In this document: piece after piece, positions 5,601 through 13,315 of the stretch | Position numbering within the stretch: position 1 is the first letter of the stretch | How the letters are laid out: every line of letters starts with the position of its first letter | Source of the DNA: CAYSRM01 sp964475205 | Lineage (GTDB): Bacteria; Verrucomicrobiota; Kiritimatiellia; UBA8416; CAYSRM01 | Reading direction: 5' to 3' | DNA: 18,673 nt | Assembly: GCA_964475205.1 (NCBI GenBank) | Contig: CAYYVQ010000058.1 | Location: forward strand, 1 to 18,673 | Position numbers and translations under genes: made by a program | Notes under the pieces: model-generated | The model's input: only the letters and a program-made list of their open reading frames with translations | Database searches by the model: none | What the model was told of the DNA's origin: nothing

Positions 5601-8267
5601 TCAGGAGTTCATCGGGTCGGTCTTATCCGGCTCGATACCAAGTTTCTTGATTGATTGTTTGAAAGTCTTGTCTTCGCACTTGCCTTCCAGGGTCAGCGCC
5701 TGCAGCGCGGCCAGCGCAATATGTTTAGCGTCTACTTCAAAAAAAGCTCGCAGGTGCGCCCGGCCATCGCTGCGTCCGAAGCCGTCGGCGCCAAGAGCAA
5801 CAAGGCGGTTCGGCAGCCAGTTGGCGATTGATTCCGGAAGAACTCTGAGGTAATCGGTGGCTGCCACGAAAGGCCCTTTTGTCTTTTTCAGAGCGTCGGC
5901 GATATAGGATGATTTCGGTTTTTTGTCCGGGTGCATCCGGTTCCATCGTTCCACTGTGAGGGCGTCGTGATAGAGCGATTTGTAGCTGGTTACGCTCCAC
6001 ACGTCGGCGGCGATATCAAATTCCTCTGCCAGCAGTGATTGTGCATTGACGGCCTCGTTCAGGATTGCCCCGCTTCCGAAGAGATGCACCTGCGCCTCGG
6101 CGCCGTCCTGTAGCGGGTTTTTAAGCCGGTAGAGCCCTTTGAGGATACCCTCCTGCGCATTTTCGGGCATGGGAGGCTGCCTGTATTGCTCGTTCATGAT
6201 TGTGAAATAGACCATCTCATCTTTCTGTTCGTGGAACATGCGGCGGATACCGTCTTTAACAATCACTGCGATTTCGTAGGCATATGCGGGGTCATAGGCC
6301 CGTATACCGGGATGCGGATAGGCCAGGATGTGGCTGTTGCCGTCGCAATGTTGCAATCCCTCGCCAGCCAGGGTTGTGCGGCCGGAGGTGCCGCCGACCA
6401 GGAAACCCCTGGCCCGGATATCGCCTGCGGCCCATATCAGGTCGCCGATGCGTTGGAAGCCGAACATGGAATAGAACATAAAGAACGGTATCATGTTCAT
6501 ATTGTGGTTAGCGTAGGCGGTTCCGGCTGCTATGAACGAAGAAATAGAACCGGCCTCTGTAATTCCTTCTTCCAGGATCTGGCCGTCTTTGGCCTCGCGA
6601 TAATAAAGCAGGTTGGCCCGGTCCACGGGTTCATAGACCTGTCCCACGTGCGAATAGATGCCCACCTGGCGGAACAGGGCGTCCATGCCGAAGGTGCGCG
6701 CTTCGTCGGGGATGATTGGAACGATCCGCGGACCGAGCTTTTCGTCTTTGAGCATATGAGAGAGCATGCGTCCGAACGCCATGGTGGTCGCCACTTCCTT
6801 GTCGGAGCTGCCTTCGCGGAATTCTTTAAATATGGCGTCGTCGGCTTCATCCAGGGGTTCAGTATTATCGTGCCGTGCGGGGAGGTATCCGCCCAGTGAC
6901 TTGCGTCTTTCGTGCAGGTATTTCATCTCCGGGGTATCGTCGTCCGGCTTGTAGAACGGGATGTCGGCGATTTCCTCGTCCGACAACGGCACTGCGAACC
7001 GGGATCGGAACTCACGCAGCTCCTGTTCGTTGAGCTTCTTCTGCTGGTGGGTGATATTGCGGCCTTCGCCTGCTTCGCCCAGGCCGTAGCCCTTGATAGT
7101 GCGCGCGAGGATGACTGTTGGCGCCCCCTCGTTTTCCATTGCCGACCGGTAGGCAGCGTAAACCTTTTCCGGGTCGTGGCCTCCCAGCCGAATCCGTCCA
7201 AGCTGCTCGTCTGACATATGTTCGACCATTTTTATCAGGCGCGGGTCGCGTCCGAACAGATGTTCCCGGACATATGCTCCGCCTTTAACGGAAAAGTTCT
7301 GATATTCGCCGTCTACCAGCTCGCCAAGGGTTTTGACCAGTATGCCGTCCTTGTCCTTTTGCAGCAGGGGCTCCATATCCGAGCCCCAGATCACTTTGAT
7401 TACGTTCCATCCCGCGCCGCTGAACATGGTTTCCAGTTCCTGGATAATGTTACCGTTGCCGCGGACCGGTCCGTCCAGCCGTTGCAGGTTGCAGTTTACT
7501 ACAAAGATCAGGTTGTCAAGCTTCTCGCCTCCGGCCAGCTTGATAGCCCCGAGGGTTTCCGGTTCGTCGGTCTCCCCATCGCCGACGAAGCACCAGACCT
7601 TGTGATCGGATGTGTCTTTGAGTCCGCGATCGGTCAGATAATGATCGAAGCGGGCGTGGTAGATGGCCTGAATCGGCCCCAGTCCCATGGACACTGTAGG
7701 AAACTGCCAGAACCCGGGTTTCAGCCATGGATGGGGATAGGAAGGCAAACCCGGTCCCTTGTGGCATTCGTGCCGGAAGTTCTTGAGTTCCTCCACTGAG
7801 ATTCGACCTTCGAGGAACGCCCGGGCGTAGTTGCCCGGCGATGCGTGGCCCTGAAAATAGACATGGTCGCCGTTTGATTTGCCGTCGGCTGCCCTGAAAA
7901 AATGGTTAAAGCCCACCTCGTAGAGTGTAGCCTGGGATGCATACGTCGAGATGTGCCCGCCAATGCCTGCTTCGGCCCGGTTTGCCCGAACCACCATGGC
8001 CATAGCGTTCCAACGAACGATGCTCTTGATGCGCCGTTCGATTTCGCGGTTGCCGGGATAAGGGGGCTGTTTGGATGCAGGGATAGTGTTGATATAAGGC
8101 GTGTTGGCATGGCGCGGCAGTTCTACGCCGGCCTCGAGCGCTCGTTCCCGCAGGTCGCGAACCAATCTGCGTACGCGGTCATGATCGCCTTGTTCCAGCA
8201 CGTAATCGAGCGATTCGATCCATTCGCGACGTTCGATATCGATCCGGCTTTTTTCATTTTCCGCCAT
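5601..8267 (-). CDS. aceE: Pyruvate dehydrogenase E1, homodimeric type
   Basis: Thiamine-diphosphate-dependent decarboxylation of pyruvate and reductive acetylation of lipoamide. At 888 residues it is almost the same length as E. coli AceE (887). The ThDP motif begins GDGETDEPE (229-237) and ends in the VVNCNLQRLDGPV segment (from about 256). Other family signatures include HISTYASQATLYEVGFN and YFQGHASPGNYARA. Three ATGs lie close together (8288, 8270, 8267). GGAG is six bases from the 8267 ATG and only three from the 8270 one, so I chose 8267. It leads a probable transcript E1-E2-SDR-SagB. This AceE type belongs to Gram-negative and actinobacterial PDH, not the alpha/beta E1 type. Confidence 0.96.
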   Translation of the reverse strand: MAENEKSRIDIERREWIESLDYVLEQGDHDRVRRLVRDLRERALEAGVELPRHANTPYINTIPASKQPPYPGNREIERRIKSIVRWNAMAMVVRANRAEAGIGGHISTYASQATLYEVGFNHFFRAADGKSNGDHVYFQGHASPGNYARAFLEGRISVEELKNFRHECHKGPGLPSYPHPWLKPGFWQFPTVSMGLGPIQAIYHARFDHYLTDRGLKDTSDHKVWCFVGDGETDEPETLGAIKLAGGEKLDNLIFVVNCNLQRLDGPVRGNGNIIQELETMFSGAGWNVIKVIWGSDMEPLLQKDKDGILVKTLGELVDGEYQNFSVKGGAYVREHLFGRDPRLIKMVEHMSDEQLGRIRLGGHDPEKVYAAYRSAMENEGAPTVILARTIKGYGLGEAGEGRNITHQQKKLNEQELREFRSRFAVPLSDEEIADIPFYKPDDDTPEMKYLHERRKSLGGYLPARHDNTEPLDEADDAIFKEFREGSSDKEVATTMAFGRMLSHMLKDEKLGPRIVPIIPDEARTFGMDALFRQVGIYSHVGQVYEPVDRANLLYYREAKDGQILEEGITEAGSISSFIAAGTAYANHNMNMIPFFMFYSMFGFQRIGDLIWAAGDIRARGFLVGGTSGRTTLAGEGLQHCDGNSHILAYPHPGIRAYDPAYAYEIAVIVKDGIRRMFHEQKDEMVYFTIMNEQYRQPPMPENAQEGILKGLYRLKNPLQDGAEAQVHLFGSGAILNEAVNAQSLLAEEFDIAADVWSVTSYKSLYHDALTVERWNRMHPDKKPKSSYIADALKKTKGPFVAATDYLRVLPESIANWLPNRLVALGADGFGRSDGRAHLRAFFEVDAKHIALAALQALTLEGKCEDKTFKQSIKKLGIEPDKTDPMNS

Positions 8268-8313
8268 CATATGCTCCTTGTCCGTCAAAAGCGTTCCGGC
8301 CGCATCTGCTTCC

Positions 8314-8328
8314 GCCCGATCTCACACT
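8314..8328. repeat. Variant of the CCCGCATATCTCACA box
   Basis: GCCCGATCTCACACT lies 47 bases upstream of the E1 start codon. It keeps CCCG and ATCTCACA but lacks the central CAT. It could overlap the 5' leader of the PDH transcript. Degenerate, so moderate confidence only. Confidence 0.4.
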
Positions 8329-8404
8329 GTTAAATCCCCTGCGCAATGTTTTGTCGTTCCCGGTGCCGTTGCTTTCCGGCCTGCGGGCCATAGCCATGCA
8401 ATTA

Positions 8405-9376
8405 TCAGCCGTAGCCCATAAGGTCGATGCCCGGCTGGACTGCATCGTCTACTCTTTGTAAAGCCTCGCCGGACAATGTAAGTTCCAACGCTCCCAGATT
8501 GTCAGCCAGGTGATCGGCTGTTCGAGGCCCGATGATGGGCGCGGTTATCCCCGGCTGGTACAGGAGCCAGGCGAGGGCGAACTGGCTTAAGGTGGCGCCC
8601 GGAGGATGTCCGTCCTGGACAACGTCCATCAGTTTTTCAATCGCTTTCAGACGGGCCTGAGCATTTGCGCTTTCCAGATCCCAGCCGCGTCGTTTGCCTC
8701 TGCTCGATTCCGGCAAAGGCCGGCCTTTGCGGTACTTGCCTGTAAGCCAGCCGCCGGCCAGCGGGCTCCACGGAATAACTGCAAAATCGTGTTTGCGGCA
8801 GAAAGGCAGGATGTCGTTTTCAATGCGTCTGCAGAAGATACTGTAGGGTGGCTGTTCGCAGATGAATCTTTCGAAATTGTATTTTTCGCTGAGCCACAAG
8901 GATTCGCACAGGACGCAGGAGGGGAAGGTAGATGTCCCTATATAAAGCACTTTACCCTGGCGCACGAGGCTGGTCAGCGCGGACAACTGTTCGTCCATAG
9001 GCGTATCGGGATCCGGGCGATGGAGCTGGTAAAGATCAATACAGTCGGTCTGCAATCTTTTCAGGCTTTCCTCCACCTGGCGGATAATGTGGTATCTTGA
9101 ATTTCCGCGGTCATTCGGGCCGCTGCCCATCGGTCCGTGCACCTTGGTTGCCAGAACGACTTTGTCGCGTTTATTTTTTATAGCCTTGCCCACAATCTGT
9201 TCCGACACGCCTTTATTGTATACATTTGCCGTATCGATAAAGTTGATTCCGGCGTCCAGCGCCATATCTATGATACGCAGCGACTCTTTTTCTTCGGTGG
9301 GTTGCCCGAAGTTCATTGCGCCCAGGCACAGAGGCGACACTTTCACGCCTGCCCGTCCCAAAGTCCGATAATCCAT
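8405..9376 (-). CDS. Aldo/keto reductase
   Basis: A 323-residue NAD(P)H-dependent aldo/keto reductase with a TIM-barrel fold. The catalytic tetrad is visible: Asp48, Tyr53 (DTANVYNKG), Lys78 (VVLATKVHG) and His119 (LYQLHRPDP). The N-terminus MDYRTLGRAGVKVSPLCLG is typical, and a C-terminal IIGPRTADHL segment fits the cofactor-binding end of the barrel. It resembles the Tas/YajO branch; the substrate is unknown. AAAGGATATTTGT precedes the ATG. It is separated by 138 bases from E1 and 314 bases from the upstream FAD gene, so it may have its own promoter. Confidence 0.94.
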   Translation of the reverse strand: MDYRTLGRAGVKVSPLCLGAMNFGQPTEEKESLRIIDMALDAGINFIDTANVYNKGVSEQIVGKAIKNKRDKVVLATKVHGPMGSGPNDRGNSRYHIIRQVEESLKRLQTDCIDLYQLHRPDPDTPMDEQLSALTSLVRQGKVLYIGTSTFPSCVLCESLWLSEKYNFERFICEQPPYSIFCRRIENDILPFCRKHDFAVIPWSPLAGGWLTGKYRKGRPLPESSRGKRRGWDLESANAQARLKAIEKLMDVVQDGHPPGATLSQFALAWLLYQPGITAPIIGPRTADHLADNLGALELTLSGEALQRVDDAVQPGIDLMGYG

Positions 9377-9431
9377 GACAAATATCCTTTCTCAGTTATC
9401 CGCCGCAGAGGGTCGGATGTTTTCTGTTTAG

Positions 9432-9471
9432 CCCGCACATCTCGCAGCAGGAATTCTGCGATATGTGCGGG
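9432..9471. repeat. 16-bp-stem hairpin built from two facing CCCGCA boxes
   Basis: 9432-9447 (CCCGCACATCTCGCAG) and 9456-9471 pair at 15 of 16 positions around an eight-base loop. Pairing continues outward weakly through the TTA/TAG flanks. The arm is a variant of the CCCGCATATCTCACA box seen elsewhere in the window. There is no T-run next to it, so it is more REP-like than terminator-like. Confidence 0.65.
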
Positions 9472-9547
9472 TTAGTGTTATGGTGCGGGTGTTGACCCGA
9501 AAAAAAACATAGGGGAATGGAATAAATCTTCTATCGATTTTCCTTAA

Positions 9548-9573
9548 CCCGCTTATGTTCTTCAATATGCGGG
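9548..9573. repeat. Small inverted repeat of CCCGC-TAT arms
   Basis: CCCGCTTAT (9548-9556) and ATATGCGGG (9565-9573) pair at 8 of 9 positions around an eight-base loop. The TTAACCCGC start matches the box copy at 358-377. It lies 116 bases past the stop of the minus-strand FAD oxidoreductase gene. Confidence 0.45.
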
Positions 9574-9601
9574 CGTTTTGATTGTGGCCGCAGGCCGCCT
9601 T

Positions 9602-9631
9602 CGATTATGTTTACGATTACGATTATGATTC
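9602..9631. repeat. Degenerate CGATTA hexamer tandem
   Basis: Five consecutive hexamers read CGATTA, TGTTTA, CGATTA, CGATTA and TGATTC. It is a short microsatellite-like tract with no obvious function, just past the FAD oxidoreductase gene. Confidence 0.55.
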
Positions 9632-9690
9632 GAGTCTGAACTTTTCATATTCCATGTGTTTTGTGCAGACGAGTTGATCAATAGATCCGG

Positions 9691-10806
9691 TCATTTCGCT
9701 TGCTTGTATTTTTTCATGAAACGGGTGTCGATAAAGTTTTTTGCAAGAAAAGCCAGGCGTCCGCGCCAGAGCCAATTGCCTCTTATGGCCAGTCCCGTCC
9801 CGTCGCCGAGGTTAAGGATGATCAGGAATTTTTCCTGGGGTTCATAGGCCTCGAAGTTCTTGCCGGTCAGGCTTGAGAGCAGATTGTTTTTAAGTATCGG
9901 CGCTTCGCGCACACCAAACACGCCTACTTTCGGCAATGCTCTTTCCGTAAACGATATGCAGTCGCCTGCGCCGAAAATCGATTCGTCTTCCAGTGACATG
10001 AGCCGGTTGTTGACAGCCAGTCCATTGTCGCCAAGCCCGAGCGCTCTCACTGAGTCAGAAGGAACGAGGCCGGTGGCAATGATAACTTCGTCGAACTCGA
10101 GCTCACGGCCGTCTTTTGCGCCTGCAACAGTCTTGCCGCCCCGGCTTTGCAGTTGGTTGATTTCCGTTCCAAGCTGCACGTCAATTTCGCGTTCAGCCAG
10201 AATTTGCGCCAGTGTTGAAGCTGCTTTTTCAGGGAAGCTGGAAAGCAGACGTTCGCCGCCGTGCATTAGGGTTATTGAAGACCTGCACCCGATCCTGTTG
10301 CAGAACGCCTGGACATTTGCCGCAATTTCCGCTCCGGTCGGTCCGCCTCCTATCACTCCGACCGAGCAGGGGCGTTCTTCGGTGGAGTAATTCTTAAGAG
10401 CCGCCTGCAGATCGAGAAGCCCGGGAATGGGCTTGACCGTCCATGCCGCCGAGTCCGGATCGTTCACGCGTCTCATATCAACTGTGCTGCCCACGTCCAG
10501 CGAAAGCAGATCGTATTGAATCGTTTTGTCCGATCCGGTCCGGATCGTTTTTTCTTTGCGATCCAGCGCAACGGCTTTGTCTTTGTGGAACTCGACCTGG
10601 TTCCTCTTGCAGAACGCCTGAAGATTCACCTGGTCCTGTTCGGGGGTATATATCCCTCCAAGCATACCGGTGGCCATGCCCGAATACCAGAGCATGCCCG
10701 GGTCGATCAGGGTCAGGTTTACGCCCGCAGACCGAAATTCCTCGGCCTGTGAGACTACAAAAAGATGTGCGTGCCCTCCGCCTGCGAGAACAACATTTCT
10801 GTTCAT
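9691..10806 (-). CDS. FAD-dependent pyridine nucleotide-disulfide family oxidoreductase
   Basis: A 371-residue two-Rossmann flavoprotein related to type II NADH dehydrogenases and to the oxidoreductase domain that precedes SelD in some selenophosphate synthetases. The first FAD site is VVLAGGGHAH (5-14), the NAD(P) site is VIGGGPTGAE (151-160), the strand ATGLVPS is at 244-250, and the second FAD site is IFGAGDC (277-283). There is no redox-active CxxxxC pair, so it is not a disulfide reductase. The C-terminus (345-371) is short, aromatic and basic, which could allow peripheral membrane contact. AAAAAGGAGA precedes the ATG. It lies 37 bases after the membrane protein gene, suggesting a paired function in electron transfer. 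Confidence 0.85.
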   Translation of the reverse strand: MNRNVVLAGGGHAHLFVVSQAEEFRSAGVNLTLIDPGMLWYSGMATGMLGGIYTPEQDQVNLQAFCKRNQVEFHKDKAVALDRKEKTIRTGSDKTIQYDLLSLDVGSTVDMRRVNDPDSAAWTVKPIPGLLDLQAALKNYSTEERPCSVGVIGGGPTGAEIAANVQAFCNRIGCRSSITLMHGGERLLSSFPEKAASTLAQILAEREIDVQLGTEINQLQSRGGKTVAGAKDGRELEFDEVIIATGLVPSDSVRALGLGDNGLAVNNRLMSLEDESIFGAGDCISFTERALPKVGVFGVREAPILKNNLLSSLTGKNFEAYEPQEKFLIILNLGDGTGLAIRGNWLWRGRLAFLAKNFIDTRFMKKYKQAK

Positions 10807-10843
10807 CTGCTATCTCCTTTTTACCACTGTTGTGGATGCAGGT

Positions 10844-11497
10844 TTAAATTGTGATCAGGGTGATTCCCGCCGCCAGGAACCAGGCAATGTGCAAGTGAAA
10901 CAGCGGCTCAAAATACTCAAGGTTGTCCGGGAAGGCCATTGTCAGCAGCATGGGCGCCAGCCCCAGGATTCCAAGAGATAGGGGAAGCCATAACGGCAGA
11001 CTGTTTGCAATGAGCAGTCCGATTGCCAGCACGGTGATGCCGAGACCGAAGAATACCCTCCCGAACCGTGTCCAGCAGGTCATGTAGTGTGTTATAACCC
11101 TCAGCGAGTCAACGTAGGCATTCAGATCTCTATCTGACTTGCCGGCCGTTTCCATGGCGCCCCAGGCTCCAAAGTGGTAATAGAATGCGTTTGCCAGCGT
11201 TGTGACCAGCAAGCCTGCCGCCGCTACTGCGACACCGGGCCAGGTTATGACGCTTGCCGCGGTTCCGGCGAACAGCGCGCCAAGGGCTACAAATGCCATG
11301 ACGGCGACAATATATCCAAACATCTGCAACCGGTACAGCCATATCCAGAGACTGAACTTATCGCGCACTTTCCCGAAATCATCTGTTTTAAAAAACGCGC
11401 CTATCCTGGCCGGTCGCGGTATTCTGCCCGCCCAGATCATGATAGCTCCGGCCACAAAGGCCCAGCCTGCGACTGCTTCATTAGTGATGTCCAACAT
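10844..11497 (-). CDS. Six-helix integral membrane protein of unknown function
   Basis: A 217-residue membrane protein I do not recognise. Predicted hydrophobic segments are near 8-24, 57-77, 86-106, 147-165, 168-189 and 199-217. Basic residues cluster in the 25-48 loop (RIPRPAR, KTDDFGKVRDK), suggesting that loop is cytoplasmic. Histidines occur at helix ends or inside helices: His108, His137 (VITHYMTC), His201 and His203 (FHLHIAW). These could be cofactor or quinone ligands but nothing proves it. AAGGAGG precedes the start by eight bases. It is the first gene of a two-gene unit with the FAD oxidoreductase, so a membrane partner for that enzyme is a reasonable hypothesis. Confidence 0.85.
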   Translation of the reverse strand: MLDITNEAVAGWAFVAGAIMIWAGRIPRPARIGAFFKTDDFGKVRDKFSLWIWLYRLQMFGYIVAVMAFVALGALFAGTAASVITWPGVAVAAAGLLVTTLANAFYYHFGAWGAMETAGKSDRDLNAYVDSLRVITHYMTCWTRFGRVFFGLGITVLAIGLLIANSLPLWLPLSLGILGLAPMLLTMAFPDNLEYFEPLFHLHIAWFLAAGITLITI

Positions 11498-12002
11498 CGA
11501 GGTTTCCTCCTTCCGGTTTTCAGTGTGCTTGTTGTTATTCTCAGTTACATGCCGCGCTGATTTCGGGGGCAGGGGTTGTCTGTAGTTTTTTGTCTTTTCA
11601 AGTTACAGGTTGGTATTATTCAGACAGCATTTGTATCGGAAAAAGCCCGATCATCAGCGTCGCAATTCCTTACATGTAAAAAAATAACATCGCTTTCCAC
11701 GCTATTTCGCCGAATGGCGGACAGGCATTTACAAAATCATGTGAGATATGCGGGTAAATAGAGAGGGCCGTCAGTTTCTACGTGACACAGTTTTCCCGTG
11801 GTACGTTCCCCGTTACCATGTGGATTGGTAGCGAGATAATTTTTAATATGTTTCGCCGGTTCTGCGTAGCACTCCTCAGTTTTTTCGATGATGTAAGTAA
11901 GGCGAATCCTGATTCCGCGCCGCATTCTGATGCTGTAATATCGGATGAGATGTCAACGGAAAGCAGTTTTCAAGTCTGTGAATATAACAAGGAGGAACGA
12001 AA
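11498..12002. other. 505-base intergenic region between divergent units
   Basis: This region separates the minus-strand membrane protein gene from the plus-strand zinc-ribbon gene and must contain both promoters. I see a small hairpin (CGCC-gaat-GGCG, 11708-11719) and one inverted copy of the CCCGCATATCTCACA box (11740-11757). The first ~200 bases are AT-rich. A plus-strand open frame at 11782-12006 exists but looks spurious. No promoter can be assigned with confidence. Confidence 0.55.
11740..11757 (-). repeat. CCCGCATATCTCACA box, inverted copy
   Basis: TGTGAGATATGCGGGTAA is the reverse complement of TTACCCGCATATCTCACA, the cleanest copy of the recurring box in this window. It lies between two divergent transcription units. 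Confidence 0.55.
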
Positions 12003-12149
12003 ATGAAACGCGTGGCTGCAGAGTGCAAAATTTGCGGTAAAACTTTGACGCCAGAAGAAGTCGAGGTGGGTATGCCCCTTGTCTGCTCCCGCTGTAAGCC
12101 AAAGAAGGGCAAGAAGAAGATGGCCAACAATGACTCTTGCAAACATTAG
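12003..12149 (+). CDS. Small zinc-ribbon protein (48 aa)
   Basis: A 48-residue protein found by reading downstream of a strong ribosome site (AAGGAGGAACGAAA before the ATG). It has two CxxC pairs, CKIC (8-11) and CSRC (28-31), spaced 16 residues apart, which is the spacing of a zinc ribbon or rubredoxin-like knuckle. A lysine-rich tract (32-39) follows. It may bind zinc or iron, and the basic tail could contact nucleic acid; no specific function can be given. It is the first gene of a likely unit with the DHOD-like gene 147 bases downstream. The frame stays open for a further 36 codons after the TAG stop, which is treated as a separate observation. Confidence 0.75.
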   Translation: MKRVAAECKICGKTLTPEEVEVGMPLVCSRCKPKKGKKKMANNDSCKH

Positions 12150-12237
12150 AAGAGTTGTAAGCGGCGCTTTTCAGGGCCGTTGGCCAATATTCAATGGGAT
12201 GGCATTCTGAAGGATTACCTTCAAACGGAACGGGATT

Positions 12238-12254
12238 TTCCGGAGGCGCCGGAA
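12238..12254 (+). repeat. Small hairpin between zinc-ribbon and DHOD-like genes
   Basis: TTCCGG-aggcg-CCGGAA is a perfect 6-bp stem followed by GTTTAG. It ends 42 bases before the DHOD-like start. It could be a weak attenuating hairpin, or it may simply be part of the open frame that runs through it. Confidence 0.3.
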
Positions 12255-12296
12255 GTTTAGTCTGAGCTGCGCATCAAAAAAAGGAGGAGCGCGAAA

Positions 12297-13310
12297 ATGA
12301 CCGATCTGAAGACAAGTTACATGGGCCTTGAATTGAAGAACCCCGTAATTGCCGGGGCATCAGGGCTTACGGCAGAAACCGATTCCATCAAACAGCTTGA
12401 AGAATCAGGGGTTGCGGCAGTTGTTGTTAAGTCTCTTTTCGAGGAAGAAATTGAACTCGAACGCTTCAAGTACGAAAAGGATCTCGACAAGAACAACTAC
12501 CGGCACCCGGAGATGATCACCGTTCATCCGCACCCGGCTTTTGCCGGTCCGGAAGAATATCTGCAATGGCTCAGCCGCGCCAGGGAGAAAGTCGACATAC
12601 CCTTAATCGGCAGCCTGAACGCCGTGCGCCGGGAGACATGGCTGGATTATGCCGTTAAAATCGAGCAGGCCGGTGTGGACGCAATCGAGTGCAATCTTTT
12701 TTCCGTGCCCGGAGATCCAGGCAAAGACGGGGCCGCCATAGAGCGGGAACAGGTTGAGCTTGCAGGCGAGCTGAAGAAAGCCTTGTCGATACCGTTAAGT
12801 CTGAAGTTGAGCTATTTTTACGCCAACCCTCTGAATATCATACAGCGCCTGGACAAAGCCGGCGCCGACGGACTGGTCTTGTTCAACCGCATTTTCGAAC
12901 CCGATCTTGACATTGATAAGATGGAGCACATTGCGCCGTTCAACTTCAGCCATGAAACCGACTATCGTCTTCCGATGCGTTACGCGGGGCTCATGGAAGG
13001 CAATGTCAAGGCTGACATTTGCTGCAGCAACGGTATTTTTTCGGGCGGAACCGCGGCAAAGATGATTCTTGCCGGCGCTTCAGCGGTCCAGGTTGTAAGC
13101 GCTCTTTTTGTCAACGGCCACGGACATGTTGAAACCATGATCTCTGAACTGAGCGATTGGATGGAAAAGAACGGTTACGGTTCCCCCGCGGATTTCAAGG
13201 GCCGGATGAGCAAGCGGCACAGCAACGACCCCGGCGCCTATACCAGGGCGCATTACGCGCGGCTCTTGATGAATCCCAGGCGGGTCTTGCAGGATTCTTT
13301 TTCGATGTAG
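12297..13310 (+). CDS. Dihydroorotate dehydrogenase-like FMN protein
   Basis: A 337-residue TIM-barrel flavoprotein of the dihydroorotate-dehydrogenase-like group. The N-terminal MGLELKNPVIAGASGLT strand and the C-terminal 'FKGRMSKRHSNDPGAYTRAHY' segment match the DHOD-like subgroup rather than true PyrD. The catalytic-loop region reads NLFSVPGDPG where class 1 enzymes have N-x-SCPN, so the usual cysteine and the orotate-binding Asn are missing. The DGLVLFNR strand for FMN phosphate is present. The true substrate is unknown and a pyrimidine role is doubtful. AAGGAGG precedes the ATG. The gene converges with ldh, with only five bases between the stops. Confidence 0.9.
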   Translation: MTDLKTSYMGLELKNPVIAGASGLTAETDSIKQLEESGVAAVVVKSLFEEEIELERFKYEKDLDKNNYRHPEMITVHPHPAFAGPEEYLQWLSRAREKVDIPLIGSLNAVRRETWLDYAVKIEQAGVDAIECNLFSVPGDPGKDGAAIEREQVELAGELKKALSIPLSLKLSYFYANPLNIIQRLDKAGADGLVLFNRIFEPDLDIDKMEHIAPFNFSHETDYRLPMRYAGLMEGNVKADICCSNGIFSGGTAAKMILAGASAVQVVSALFVNGHGHVETMISELSDWMEKNGYGSPADFKGRMSKRHSNDPGAYTRAHYARLLMNPRRVLQDSFSM

Positions 13311-13315
13311 GCGGG

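Larger units (their letters stand above)
9377..9690. other. Intergenic region with hairpins and hexamer repeat
   Basis: This 314-base gap has no gene. It holds the hairpin at 9432-9471, a smaller inverted repeat at 9548-9573, a GGCCGCAGGCC-type GC-rich word (9585-9595) and a degenerate hexamer tandem (9602-9631). It must also contain the 5' leader of the aldo/keto reductase gene. I could not identify a convincing promoter. Confidence 0.6.

Noticed and set aside
5601..8267. Long open frames antisense to the E1 gene (for example 6186-6899 and 7218-7799)
   Set aside because: They mirror the codon structure of a strongly conserved gene and show no family motifs; they are shadows.
9602..9631. CRISPR-like or iteron array from the CGATTA repeats
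   Set aside because: Units are only six bases, degenerate and without spacers or a nearby replication gene.
9691..10806. Disulfide reductase or the missing PDH E3 (lipoamide dehydrogenase)
   Set aside because: No CxxxxC redox pair after the FAD site, too short, and lacks the C-terminal dimerisation domain.
11782..12006. Plus-strand open frame of 74 codons overlapping the zinc-ribbon start (ATGA)
   Set aside because: No ribosome site before its ATG, no recognisable protein character, and its end merely covers the ribosome site and start of the next gene.
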